A stretch of 64,000 nucleotides of DNA from Streptococcus oralis (lineage in GTDB: Bacteria; Bacillota; Bacilli; Lactobacillales; Streptococcaceae), in NCBI RefSeq assembly GCF_001578935.1, contig NZ_KQ969523.1:1-64000 (forward strand), read 5' to 3'. The position numbers and the translations under genes were made by a program. Position 1 is the stretch's first letter; each line of letters starts with the position of its first letter. The notes beneath the pieces were generated by a model. The model ran no database searches. It saw only the letters and a program-made list of their open reading frames with translations, and was not told the origin of the DNA. Shown here in pieces: positions 57,325 through 64,000 of this stretch.

Positions 57325-58539
57325 ATGAAATCAAAAAAATGGACCTTATTAGTCACGAGTATGGCAACTGTTACTTTATTAACAGCCTGTGCTCAGTCAT
57401 CGACCAAATCAAACGCAAATGCAACGACAACTAATACAGTGACAAGCACGTCTACTAAATCGAGCCAAACATCTTATTTTACAGACAAGGACTATGACAC
57501 TTCCTTTGATGAAAGTACGGCTTCTAAGATTGAGCTATCTGGCTCATCTGCAAACGTCTCTGGGGATGGTGTGACAGTCTCTGGTTCAACAGTGACCATC
57601 TCAAAAGCAGGGACTTATGTCATCTCAGGTCAGTCTGATGGTGTTCAGATCAAGGTCGAAGCAGGTAAGGAAGACGATGTGCATCTAGTACTCAAGGGAG
57701 TAACTATGACAAATGCCAATGCCCCAATCTCTGCAACAACCGCAGGTCATGTCTATCTGACCTTAGCCGAAGGAACAACCAATAGTCTTTCTGATTCAAG
57801 CTCTAACAGTGATGACAAAGCGGATGCAGCTCTCTTTTCAAAAGGAGACTTGACCATCAATGGTTCGGGAACACTGACAGTAGAAGGTAAAAAAAATAAT
57901 GGTATCAAAGCCAATGATACGCTCCATATCACAGGAGGCACCTTTAATATCACGGCTGTTGGTGACGCCTTTAATGTCAACGATGAACTGAACATCACTG
58001 GTACAACCATGACCATTGATGCAAAGGAAGACGCAGTTAAGGTAGATAATGATGAAGACCTTTCAGTAGGGAATATGTACCTAGCCAACAACACTATGAC
58101 CATTACAGCGGGTGATGACGGCATCCACGCTTCAGGGAATCTGGTGATTGATAGTGGGGCTTACACCGTTAAGAATTCGACGGAAGGGATAGAAGGGAAA
58201 ACGATTACCATCAATGGCGGAGACATCAATGTTTATTCAACAGATGATGGGGTCAATGCCGCTAATAAAAATGCCCAACAGAGTGATATTTCCTTTACCA
58301 TGAATGGTGGGAACCTAACGGTAGAAGTCGGTCAAGGGGATACCGACCCGATTGATTCAAACGGCGACATTACTGTTACAGGTGGAACAATCAATCTAAA
58401 AGGTCCTTCTGGTTTTGACTTTGATGGTAAGGCAACTTATACAGGTGGTGATATTACCATCAATGGTGAAAAGCAGACAGAGATCGTCAACTCTATGCCC
58501 GGAGGTGGCTTTGGTCCTAGAGGAGATAGAAATCCTTGA
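57325..58539 (+). CDS. Lipoprotein with Cthe_2159-like carbohydrate-binding beta-helix domain
   Basis: 404 residues from ATG 57325 (MKSKKWTLLVTSMATVTLLTACAQSS), with GAGGAAAG upstream. LLTAC is a lipobox, so Cys24 is lipidated. After a Ser/Thr/Asn linker (to about 60) comes a repetitive beta-helix: GDGVTVSGSTVTISKAGTYVISG, LTINGSGTLTVEGKKNNGIKANDTLHITGG, EDAVKVDN, GDDGIHASGNLVIDSGAYTV, each rung with DG(V/I) or NG-I turns and acidic Ca-type loops. The family binds polysaccharide. It is divergent from VTC/DUF4956; in other species a CotH kinase often joins them, not here. Confidence 0.85.
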   Translation: MKSKKWTLLVTSMATVTLLTACAQSSTKSNANATTTNTVTSTSTKSSQTSYFTDKDYDTSFDESTASKIELSGSSANVSGDGVTVSGSTVTISKAGTYVISGQSDGVQIKVEAGKEDDVHLVLKGVTMTNANAPISATTAGHVYLTLAEGTTNSLSDSSSNSDDKADAALFSKGDLTINGSGTLTVEGKKNNGIKANDTLHITGGTFNITAVGDAFNVNDELNITGTTMTIDAKEDAVKVDNDEDLSVGNMYLANNTMTITAGDDGIHASGNLVIDSGAYTVKNSTEGIEGKTITINGGDINVYSTDDGVNAANKNAQQSDISFTMNGGNLTVEVGQGDTDPIDSNGDITVTGGTINLKGPSGFDFDGKATYTGGDITINGEKQTEIVNSMPGGGFGPRGDRNP

Positions 58540-58646
58540 TAGAGCGTGTTAGTCTGTAGACAGTCTCTTTTGACTTGCCTTACGGTTAAACTAAATATCT
58601 GGATTTTTCCTTTTGTTTGAAGTTGTAAAAACTCTCTTAACATAGA

Positions 58647-58696
58647 AAAAACGCATAAAATCATGTTAATAAAAGCAGTGATTTTATGCGTTTTTA
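58647..58696. terminator. Terminator after the lipoprotein gene
   Basis: AAAAACGCATAAAATCA (58647-58663) and TGATTTTATGCGTTTTT (58679-58695), a perfect 17-bp stem with A and T tails at both ends, serving both convergent genes. Confidence 0.9.
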
Positions 58697-58712
58697 GTTA
58701 CCTTATTCTTTG

Positions 58713-59789
58713 TCAGTTTGAATTAGAAATTTCATGTTTATTTCCAAGTGTTTTAATGATCTGGCAGAGCTGGTCGACTTCTTCTTGCTTGCTAGACCAT
58801 GAAGTAGCAAAACGGATGACGGTATGCTTATCATCATATTTTTCCCAGTAAGAGAAACTCACATTTTGAGCCAATTTTTTCATCTGTTCATCATTCACAA
58901 TACAGAAGACCTGATTGGTTGGATTTTCAAAATAAAGGGGGAGACCAGCATTTTTACAAGCTAGACGAATTTGGTTGGCGTAGGAGATCGCATCTTTGCC
59001 AATCGTCTGATAGAGTTTGTCTTTAAACAATTCGTCAAATTGGATGCCTAAAAGTCTTCCTTTGGCTAGAAGGGCGCCGTGTTGTTTGATAATGGTGGTC
59101 ATGTGAGGAAGGAGTTGAGGATTTGGGATAACGACTGCTTCCCCGAGAAGAGCACCACATTTGGTCCCGCCGATATAGAATGCGTCGCATAAGCGAGCCA
59201 AATCAGCAAGGCTGACATCATTTTCAGGGCAGGCAAGTGCGTAAGCAAGACGAGCACCATCTACGAAAAGTTTGACATTCTTTTCCTTACACACATGAGA
59301 AATAGCTTCTAATTCTGCTTTTGAATAAAGAGTTCCGAGCTCAGTTGGTTGAGAGAGATAGACCATTCCTGGCATGACCATATGCTCATGATTTTTATCA
59401 GCCCAATAATCTTCAATGGTTTCTTTAATTTGCTGGGCAGTCAATTTTCCATCGCTTCCCTCTAGTTCGAGTACCTTGTGACCTCCAAATTCGATGGCTC
59501 CTGCCTCATGCACGCTGATATGGCCAGTTTTTGCAGCAATCACCCCTTGGTAAGATTGGAGGAGACTAGCAATCATGACTTGATTGGTCTGGGTTCCACC
59601 GACAAGAAAATGGACAGCTGCCTGCGGACAAACGCAGGCCTTTCGGATGCTTTCAACAGCACTGGCACTAATCGCATCGTTCCCATATCCGCTCATTTCC
59701 ATTTCATTGGTTTCCATGATTCGTTTGAGAATCGCAGGATGGGCTCCTTGGAGATAATCATTGGCAAAATTTAAGATTTGGTTTGTCAT
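58713..59789 (-). CDS. Low-specificity threonine aldolase (beta-eliminating lyase family)
   Basis: 358 residues from the ATG at 59789 (MTNQILNFANDYLQGAHP), with GAGGTCTC before it; an ATG 17 codons upstream is not conserved in type. PLP fold-type I: SGYGNDAISASAVESIR, HFLVGGTQTNQVM, VFVDGAR-type LFVDGARLAYALA with the Asp, and YIGGTKCGALLGEAV with the Schiff-base Lys. Splits threonine to glycine and acetaldehyde. Divergent LysR regulator next to it. Confidence 0.88.
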   Translation of the reverse strand: MTNQILNFANDYLQGAHPAILKRIMETNEMEMSGYGNDAISASAVESIRKACVCPQAAVHFLVGGTQTNQVMIASLLQSYQGVIAAKTGHISVHEAGAIEFGGHKVLELEGSDGKLTAQQIKETIEDYWADKNHEHMVMPGMVYLSQPTELGTLYSKAELEAISHVCKEKNVKLFVDGARLAYALACPENDVSLADLARLCDAFYIGGTKCGALLGEAVVIPNPQLLPHMTTIIKQHGALLAKGRLLGIQFDELFKDKLYQTIGKDAISYANQIRLACKNAGLPLYFENPTNQVFCIVNDEQMKKLAQNVSFSYWEKYDDKHTVIRFATSWSSKQEEVDQLCQIIKTLGNKHEISNSN

Positions 59790-59907
59790 AAGAGACCTCT
59801 TTCTTGGTTGATAGATCCATTGTACAGGAAATAATATCATTACACAAACGTCAAAAAATCATACAAACTATGATAAAATGGAATAGATAAAAGAAAAGGA
59901 GTGAGAA

Positions 59908-60798
59908 ATGGATGCAAGTAAGTGCCAGGCAGTTCTAATCGCCAGTGAAACAGGTTCTTTTTCAGCTGCAGCAGAACAACTCAATTATACTCAGTCGGGG
60001 ATCACGAGAATGATTTCGAGTTTGGAAGAGGAAATAGAATTTTCCTTGTTTATCCGCAGTAAAAAAGGAGTTCGCTTGACGGAGAATGGGAAATTGATGG
60101 TGCCTTATTTCAGGGAAATCGTTGAATCTAGTCAGGTTGCGCAAGAGATGAGCGATGATATAAAAGGAGTCGTTCGTGGTTCTATCACGATTGCCTGTTA
60201 CTTTAGTGTATCTTCTATGTGGATGCCTCGTCTTTTAAAAGTCTTTTCAGAAAGTTATCCCAATATCCAGATCAAGTTGTTGGAGGGTGGGAATAAAGAA
60301 ATAGCTAAGTGGTTGGCTGAAAAATCGGTTGATATCTGTCTCTGTGCAGAGCCCGAGGACAAGACGGACTATAGTTGGGAAGAACTCTATCGGGATCCAC
60401 TTCTTGTTTGGCTACCCAAAAATCATCCTAAGGCTAGACAAAATCGCTATGAGATAAAGGATTTGGAGACAGAGGACTTTATCCAAACCTTACCTGGTCA
60501 AGACACAGACCAGGACAGACTGATCGAGCAGGAAGGTTTAAATTTAAAAACACGTTTTACAACAAAAGACGGTTTTACGACCTACCAGTTAGTAAAAGCA
60601 GGTTTAGGAGTGAGTTTTAATCAGGCTATGATCGCACAGGATTGGAAAGAAGATGTAGTACAGTTGCCTCTAAATCCACCACGTTTTGTCTCGCTGGGCC
60701 TTGCTTTGCCAAAACAGAAACCGACTTCTCCAGCGGTGCAACGATTTCTCAAGTGTATGGAAGAGGAGATGTCAGATTTGATAAAGACAACTCCTTGA
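59908..60798 (+). CDS. LysR-family regulator
   Basis: 296 residues. N-terminal winged helix (CQAVLIASETGSFSAAAEQLNYTQSGITRMISSLEEEIEFSLF) and a PBP-type effector domain. It is divergent from the threonine aldolase gene (118 bases between) and so probably controls it; the -10 is within TATGATAAAAT near 59870. The co-inducer is unknown. Confidence 0.88.
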   Translation: MDASKCQAVLIASETGSFSAAAEQLNYTQSGITRMISSLEEEIEFSLFIRSKKGVRLTENGKLMVPYFREIVESSQVAQEMSDDIKGVVRGSITIACYFSVSSMWMPRLLKVFSESYPNIQIKLLEGGNKEIAKWLAEKSVDICLCAEPEDKTDYSWEELYRDPLLVWLPKNHPKARQNRYEIKDLETEDFIQTLPGQDTDQDRLIEQEGLNLKTRFTTKDGFTTYQLVKAGLGVSFNQAMIAQDWKEDVVQLPLNPPRFVSLGLALPKQKPTSPAVQRFLKCMEEEMSDLIKTTP

Positions 60799-60822
60799 CA
60801 CTCCGTCAGCTTTTGATACAAT
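60795..60822 (+). promoter_or_regulatory. Promoter of the nucleoside phosphorylase gene
   Basis: TTGACA (60795-60800), 16 bases, TACAAT (60817-60822); the -35 overlaps the LysR stop codon. AGAGGAGG follows before the ATG at 60848. Confidence 0.75.
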
Positions 60823-60847
60823 AGTACAAAATTAGAGGAGGTGGGCT

Positions 60848-61612
60848 ATGATTCAGAAACATGCAATTCCCATTTTAGAGTTTGATGACAATCCTCAGGC
60901 GGTCCTTATGCCAACACATGAGGGATTGGACTTAAAGTTGCCAAAGAAGTGTATCTATGCATTTTTAGGTGAGGAGATTGACCGCTATGCGAGGGAAGTA
61001 GGTGCGGATTGTGTTGGTGAGTTCGTTTCGGCCACCAAGACTTATCCAGTCTACGTCCTCAACTACAAGGGCGAGGAGACCTGTCTGGCCCAGGCGCCCG
61101 TAGGCTCTGCCCCAGCGGCCCAGTTTATGGATTGGTTGATTGGCTATGGTGTGGAGCAAATCATCTCTACTGGTACCTGTGGCGTCCTAGCCGATATAGA
61201 GGAGAATGCCTTTCTCGTCCCTATTCGCGCTCTGCGAGATGAGGGGACCAGCTACCACTATGTAGCGCCTTCTCGTTATATGGAGATGCAGCTTGAGGCT
61301 ATCTCTACTATTGAGCAAGTCTTGGAGCAAAGAGGCATCCCTTACGAGGAAGTTATGACCTGGACGACAGATGGTTTTTACCGAGAGACGGCTGAAAAGG
61401 TAGCCTATCGTAAGGAAGAAGGCTGCGCTGTTGTGGAGATGGAGTGCTCGGCTCTTGCGGCAGTAGCTCAGCTACGTGGAGTTGTCTGGGGGGAATTGCT
61501 CTTTACCGCAGATTCCTTGGCAGATCTAGACAACTACGACAGTCGTGACTGGGGCTCGGAAGCTTTTGATAAGGCGCTCGAACTCTGTCTTGCTATTGTG
61601 CACCACATGTGA
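60848..61612 (+). CDS. Nucleoside phosphorylase (uridine phosphorylase-like)
   Basis: 254 residues of the PNP/UDP family: VLAQAPVGSAPAAQFMDWLIG, IISTGTCGVLADIEENAFLVP, and GCAVVEMECSALAAVAQLRGVVWGELLFTADSL with the ribose-binding Glu. It cleaves nucleosides with phosphate; pyrimidine or purine preference cannot be read. Possibly a salvage gene. Confidence 0.82.
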   Translation: MIQKHAIPILEFDDNPQAVLMPTHEGLDLKLPKKCIYAFLGEEIDRYAREVGADCVGEFVSATKTYPVYVLNYKGEETCLAQAPVGSAPAAQFMDWLIGYGVEQIISTGTCGVLADIEENAFLVPIRALRDEGTSYHYVAPSRYMEMQLEAISTIEQVLEQRGIPYEEVMTWTTDGFYRETAEKVAYRKEEGCAVVEMECSALAAVAQLRGVVWGELLFTADSLADLDNYDSRDWGSEAFDKALELCLAIVHHM

Positions 61613-61645
61613 GTGCTCTTACTGTTTTTATGGTAGAATGTAGCT

Positions 61646-63025
61646 ATGTTATTCAAATCTTTTTTGGAAAAAATCAAGACGACGCTGGTTCGATTATCGC
61701 CAGCCCGTCGCATCTTTTTAAGTTTTGCCTTAGTGATCTTCTTAGGCTCGCTCCTTTTAAGCCTTCCCTTTGTGCAAGCAACAACGTCACAAGCGACCTA
61801 CTTTGATCATCTCTTTACAACGGTATCCATGGTCTGTGTGACAGGGCTCTTCACCCTGCCAGTGGCCTCTACTTACAATATCTGGGGGCAGTTGATCTGT
61901 ATGTTGTTGATTCAGATCGGTGGTTTGGGGCTTATGACCTTTATCGGAATCTTTTATATCCAAGGCAAGCAAAAGCTCAGTCTTCGTGGCCGGGAGACCA
62001 TTCAAGAAAGTTTCAGTTATGGAGAAACCCAGTCTCTAAAGGATTTCATCCGCTCGATCTTTCTGACGACCTTTTTGGTGGAAGGGCTTGGTGCCTTTTT
62101 TCTGAGTTTCCGCTTCATTCCTGAATTTGGCTGGGGACGGGGGACTCTGACCTCTATCTTTTTAGCCATTTCGGCTTTTTGCAATGCTGGATTTGATAAT
62201 TTTGGAAGTACGAGTCTGGCGGTCTTTCAGACGGATCCTTTGATCAATCTAGTGATTGCGGGTTTGATTATCACGGGTGGTCTAGGATTTATGGTCTGGT
62301 TTGACCTAGCTACCCAGTTGGGAAAGAAGAAAAAACGCCGCCTGCGTTTCCATACCAAGTTGGTTCTCTTTTTAACGGCGGGAATTCTACTCTTTGGAAC
62401 CGTATCGACTTTGTTCATCGAGTGGAACAATTCTGGAACGATTGGAAATCTCAGCGCTCCAGAGAAACTGCTGGTCAGCTTTTTTCAGACAGTCAGCATG
62501 AGGACAGCAGGCTTTGCTTCTATTGACTATACACAGGCTCGACCGGTCACCTTGCTGCTCTACATCTTGCAGATGTTTCTGGGTGGGGCACCTGGAGGGA
62601 CGGCAGGGGGACTCAAGATTACGACCTTCTTTGTCTTGTTGGCCTTCGCTCGTAGCGAACTATTGGGCTTACCTCATGCCAATGTGGCTCGGAGAACTAT
62701 TGAACCTCGAACCGTGCAAAAATCTTTTAGTGTTTTTATTATCTTCTTGCTAACATTCTTGCTGGGCTTGATTCTGCTAGGGATAACAGCAGAGGGAAAT
62801 CCGCGCTTTATCTACCTCATGTTTGAGACCATTTCAGCCCTTGCGACAGTTGGGGTGACGGCGAATTTAACACCAGAGTTAGGCAAGTTAGCTCTCAGTA
62901 TCGTTATGTTGTTGATGTTTATCGGCCGTATTGGCCCCTTGACACTACTGGTCAGTGTAGCAGAATACCAGCCAGACAAGAAAGATTTGATTCACTATAT
63001 GAAAGCAGATATCACCATTGGATAA
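61646..63025 (+). CDS. trkH: Potassium uptake channel TrkH/KtrB
   Basis: 459 residues with four M1-P-M2 units. Selectivity-filter motifs appear in order: VCVTGL, CNAGFDNF, RTAGFAS, ATVGVTANL, each with the filter Gly. The membrane partner of the following RCK protein. In pneumococci the pair is inhibited by c-di-AMP. Confidence 0.93.
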   Translation: MLFKSFLEKIKTTLVRLSPARRIFLSFALVIFLGSLLLSLPFVQATTSQATYFDHLFTTVSMVCVTGLFTLPVASTYNIWGQLICMLLIQIGGLGLMTFIGIFYIQGKQKLSLRGRETIQESFSYGETQSLKDFIRSIFLTTFLVEGLGAFFLSFRFIPEFGWGRGTLTSIFLAISAFCNAGFDNFGSTSLAVFQTDPLINLVIAGLIITGGLGFMVWFDLATQLGKKKKRRLRFHTKLVLFLTAGILLFGTVSTLFIEWNNSGTIGNLSAPEKLLVSFFQTVSMRTAGFASIDYTQARPVTLLLYILQMFLGGAPGGTAGGLKITTFFVLLAFARSELLGLPHANVARRTIEPRTVQKSFSVFIIFLLTFLLGLILLGITAEGNPRFIYLMFETISALATVGVTANLTPELGKLALSIVMLLMFIGRIGPLTLLVSVAEYQPDKKDLIHYMKADITIG

Positions 63026-63038
63026 GAAAGGAAGAACG

Positions 63039-63704
63039 ATGTCAGATCGGACAATTGGAATTTTAGGCTTGGGAATTTTTGGGAGTAGTGTTTTGGCTGC
63101 TCTTGCCAAGCATCATATGAATATCATTGCTATTGATGACCACGAGGAACGCATTAATCAATTTGAACCTGTGCTGGCGCGTGGGGTAGTTGGAGATATC
63201 ACGGATGAAGAACTCCTTCTATCAGCGGGAATTGACACCTGCGATACCGTAGTTGTTGCAACGGGGGAAAATCTGGAATCCAGTGTTCTTGCAGTCATGC
63301 ACTGTAAAAGTCTAGGGGTGCCTACCGTCATTGCCAAGGTAAAAAGTCACATGGCTAAAAAGGTACTGGAGAAAATTGGTGCGGACTCGGTCATCTCACC
63401 GGAATTTGAAATGGGACGTTCGTTAGCGCAGAGAATTCTCTTCCATAACAGCGTAGATGTCTTTCAGTTGGACAAGAATGTTTCAATTGTCGAGATGAGA
63501 ATCCCCCAATCTTGGGCGGGGAAAAGCCTTAGCCAGCTAGATTTACGTGGACGATACAATCTCAATGTACTTGGATTTCGTGACTATGAAAATGCTCCTC
63601 TGGATGTTCAATTCGGTCCCGATGACCTTTTACGGTCAGGCGCCTATATCATGGCGGTGATTAATAACCAACATTTGGATACTCTAACAGAGCTGAGTGA
63701 GTAG
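63039..63704 (+). CDS. cabP: RCK-type K+ uptake regulator, c-di-AMP binding (CabP)
   Basis: 221 residues from ATG 63039 (MSDRTIGILGLGIFGSS), with AAAGGAAGAAC upstream. GLGIFGSSVLAAL is the RCK_N nucleotide-binding loop with DDHEERI after strand 2; RCK_C (about 140-221) contains the site that in pneumococcal CabP binds c-di-AMP. It gates TrkH. The name rests on pneumococcal synteny from memory. Confidence 0.9.
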   Translation: MSDRTIGILGLGIFGSSVLAALAKHHMNIIAIDDHEERINQFEPVLARGVVGDITDEELLLSAGIDTCDTVVVATGENLESSVLAVMHCKSLGVPTVIAKVKSHMAKKVLEKIGADSVISPEFEMGRSLAQRILFHNSVDVFQLDKNVSIVEMRIPQSWAGKSLSQLDLRGRYNLNVLGFRDYENAPLDVQFGPDDLLRSGAYIMAVINNQHLDTLTELSE

Positions 63705-63752
63705 GAGAGGAATGCAACCTAAGATAAGCCTAAATTTGAACTAAAAAATCCC

Positions 63753-63940
63753 TTTACAAATCTAGCTTTTCATGGTACAATAGCCTTTGTGTGAAATAGC
63801 AGCAGGAAAGCATGAAGCTCGTCAACAGGTGTCTTATGACAAGTAACCTTGGCTGTTTAGGCGAAGGGCATCTGCACGAATCAGGGCTTTCTAAGTGACT
63901 ATTTCCACCGAAATATTATTTATATCAGGAGGACATACAC
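63753..63940 (+). promoter_or_regulatory. rpsD promoter and S4-type autoregulatory leader
   Basis: TTTACA (63753-63758), 17 bases, TACAAT (63776-63781). The 150-base leader has paired segments (for example GCTCGTCAACAGGTGTC and GACAAGTAACCTTGGCTG, then GGGCATCTGCACG) before AGGAGG and ATG. Firmicute rpsD genes carry an S4-binding leader of this size, through which S4 represses its own translation. Confidence 0.7.
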
Positions 63941-64000
63941 ATGTCACGTTATACAGGACCATCTTGGAAACAAGCTCGTCGCCTTGGCCTTTCACTTACA
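63941..64000 (+). CDS. rpsD: Ribosomal protein S4, first 20 codons
   Basis: MSRYTGPSWKQARRLGLSLT, the conserved streptococcal S4 N-terminus, runs off the window. S4 starts 30S assembly by binding 16S rRNA. CAGGAGGACATACAC precedes the ATG. Confidence 0.93.
   Translation, partial: MSRYTGPSWKQARRLGLSLT

Overview
The window is a low-GC Gram-positive chromosome segment that reads as a Streptococcus of the Mitis group (S. mitis, S. oralis, S. pneumoniae and relatives). The basis is gene order and recognisable products: comW beside purA, tadA-ffs-dut-radA, plsX-acpP, comA-comB, the purC-to-purB purine run, strH, a GntR regulator with bgaC and a mannose-family PTS, trkH-cabP and rpsD. The order follows what I remember of the S. 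pneumoniae origin-proximal region, with several local differences. The comW product is clearly diverged from the pneumococcal protein I remember, which suggests a commensal relative; this is inference.

Layout. 1-752: truncated ISL3-family insertion sequence. 934-8290: comW, purA, tadA, the signal recognition particle RNA, dut, a hypothetical gene, radA (no ATG, GTG or TTG start), a beta-carbonic anhydrase, prs and a CoA-binding protein. 8293-12622: a YeiH-like membrane protein on the minus strand, then an overlapping aminotransferase-recO-plsX-acpP operon. 12623-14432: an accessory peptide island with three tandem units each encoding a 16-residue Trp/Lys-rich peptide, a two-peptide double-glycine bacteriocin with two putative immunity proteins, and decayed copies of the same kind of gene. 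14433-17948: comA-comB.

18117-35213 holds the purine pathway: purC, L, F, M, N, H, then D, E, K and B. purH carries a one-base frameshift. The run contains three insertions relative to a minimal pathway: a SUFU-domain gene between purN and purH, a 160-base multi-hairpin element between purD and purE, and an AT-rich two-gene module between purK and purB. That module encodes a PHP-domain/ABC-type ATPase (TrlF-like) and a small partner. It is the best candidate here for a poorly described defence-type system.

35271-47995 is a host-glycan block: cell-wall StrH hexosaminidase with a perfect cre site in its leader, a GntR regulator, BgaC beta-galactosidase, a four-gene PTS, AgaS, a LacD-type aldolase and GalM. 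BgaC and StrH trim terminal sugars from host glycans; the PTS and AgaS/LacD feed the product into glycolysis.

48125-53230 looks like a small stress regulon: a two-domain VOC protein, a DsbA-family protein, a TetR regulator, a metallo-beta-lactamase-fold protein, NTF2/SnoaL-like proteins and an NADPH-dependent FMN reductase. Two of its promoters carry the same GTAA-N9-TTAC dyad just after the -10 box. 53387-63704 carries a membrane-anchored esterase, a TPR protein, a VTC/DUF4956/beta-helix lipoprotein cluster, threonine aldolase with a divergent LysR regulator, a nucleoside phosphorylase and the TrkH-CabP potassium system. The window ends in the rpsD leader and the first 20 codons of rpsD. No tRNA, 5S/16S/23S rRNA, CRISPR array or prophage was seen.
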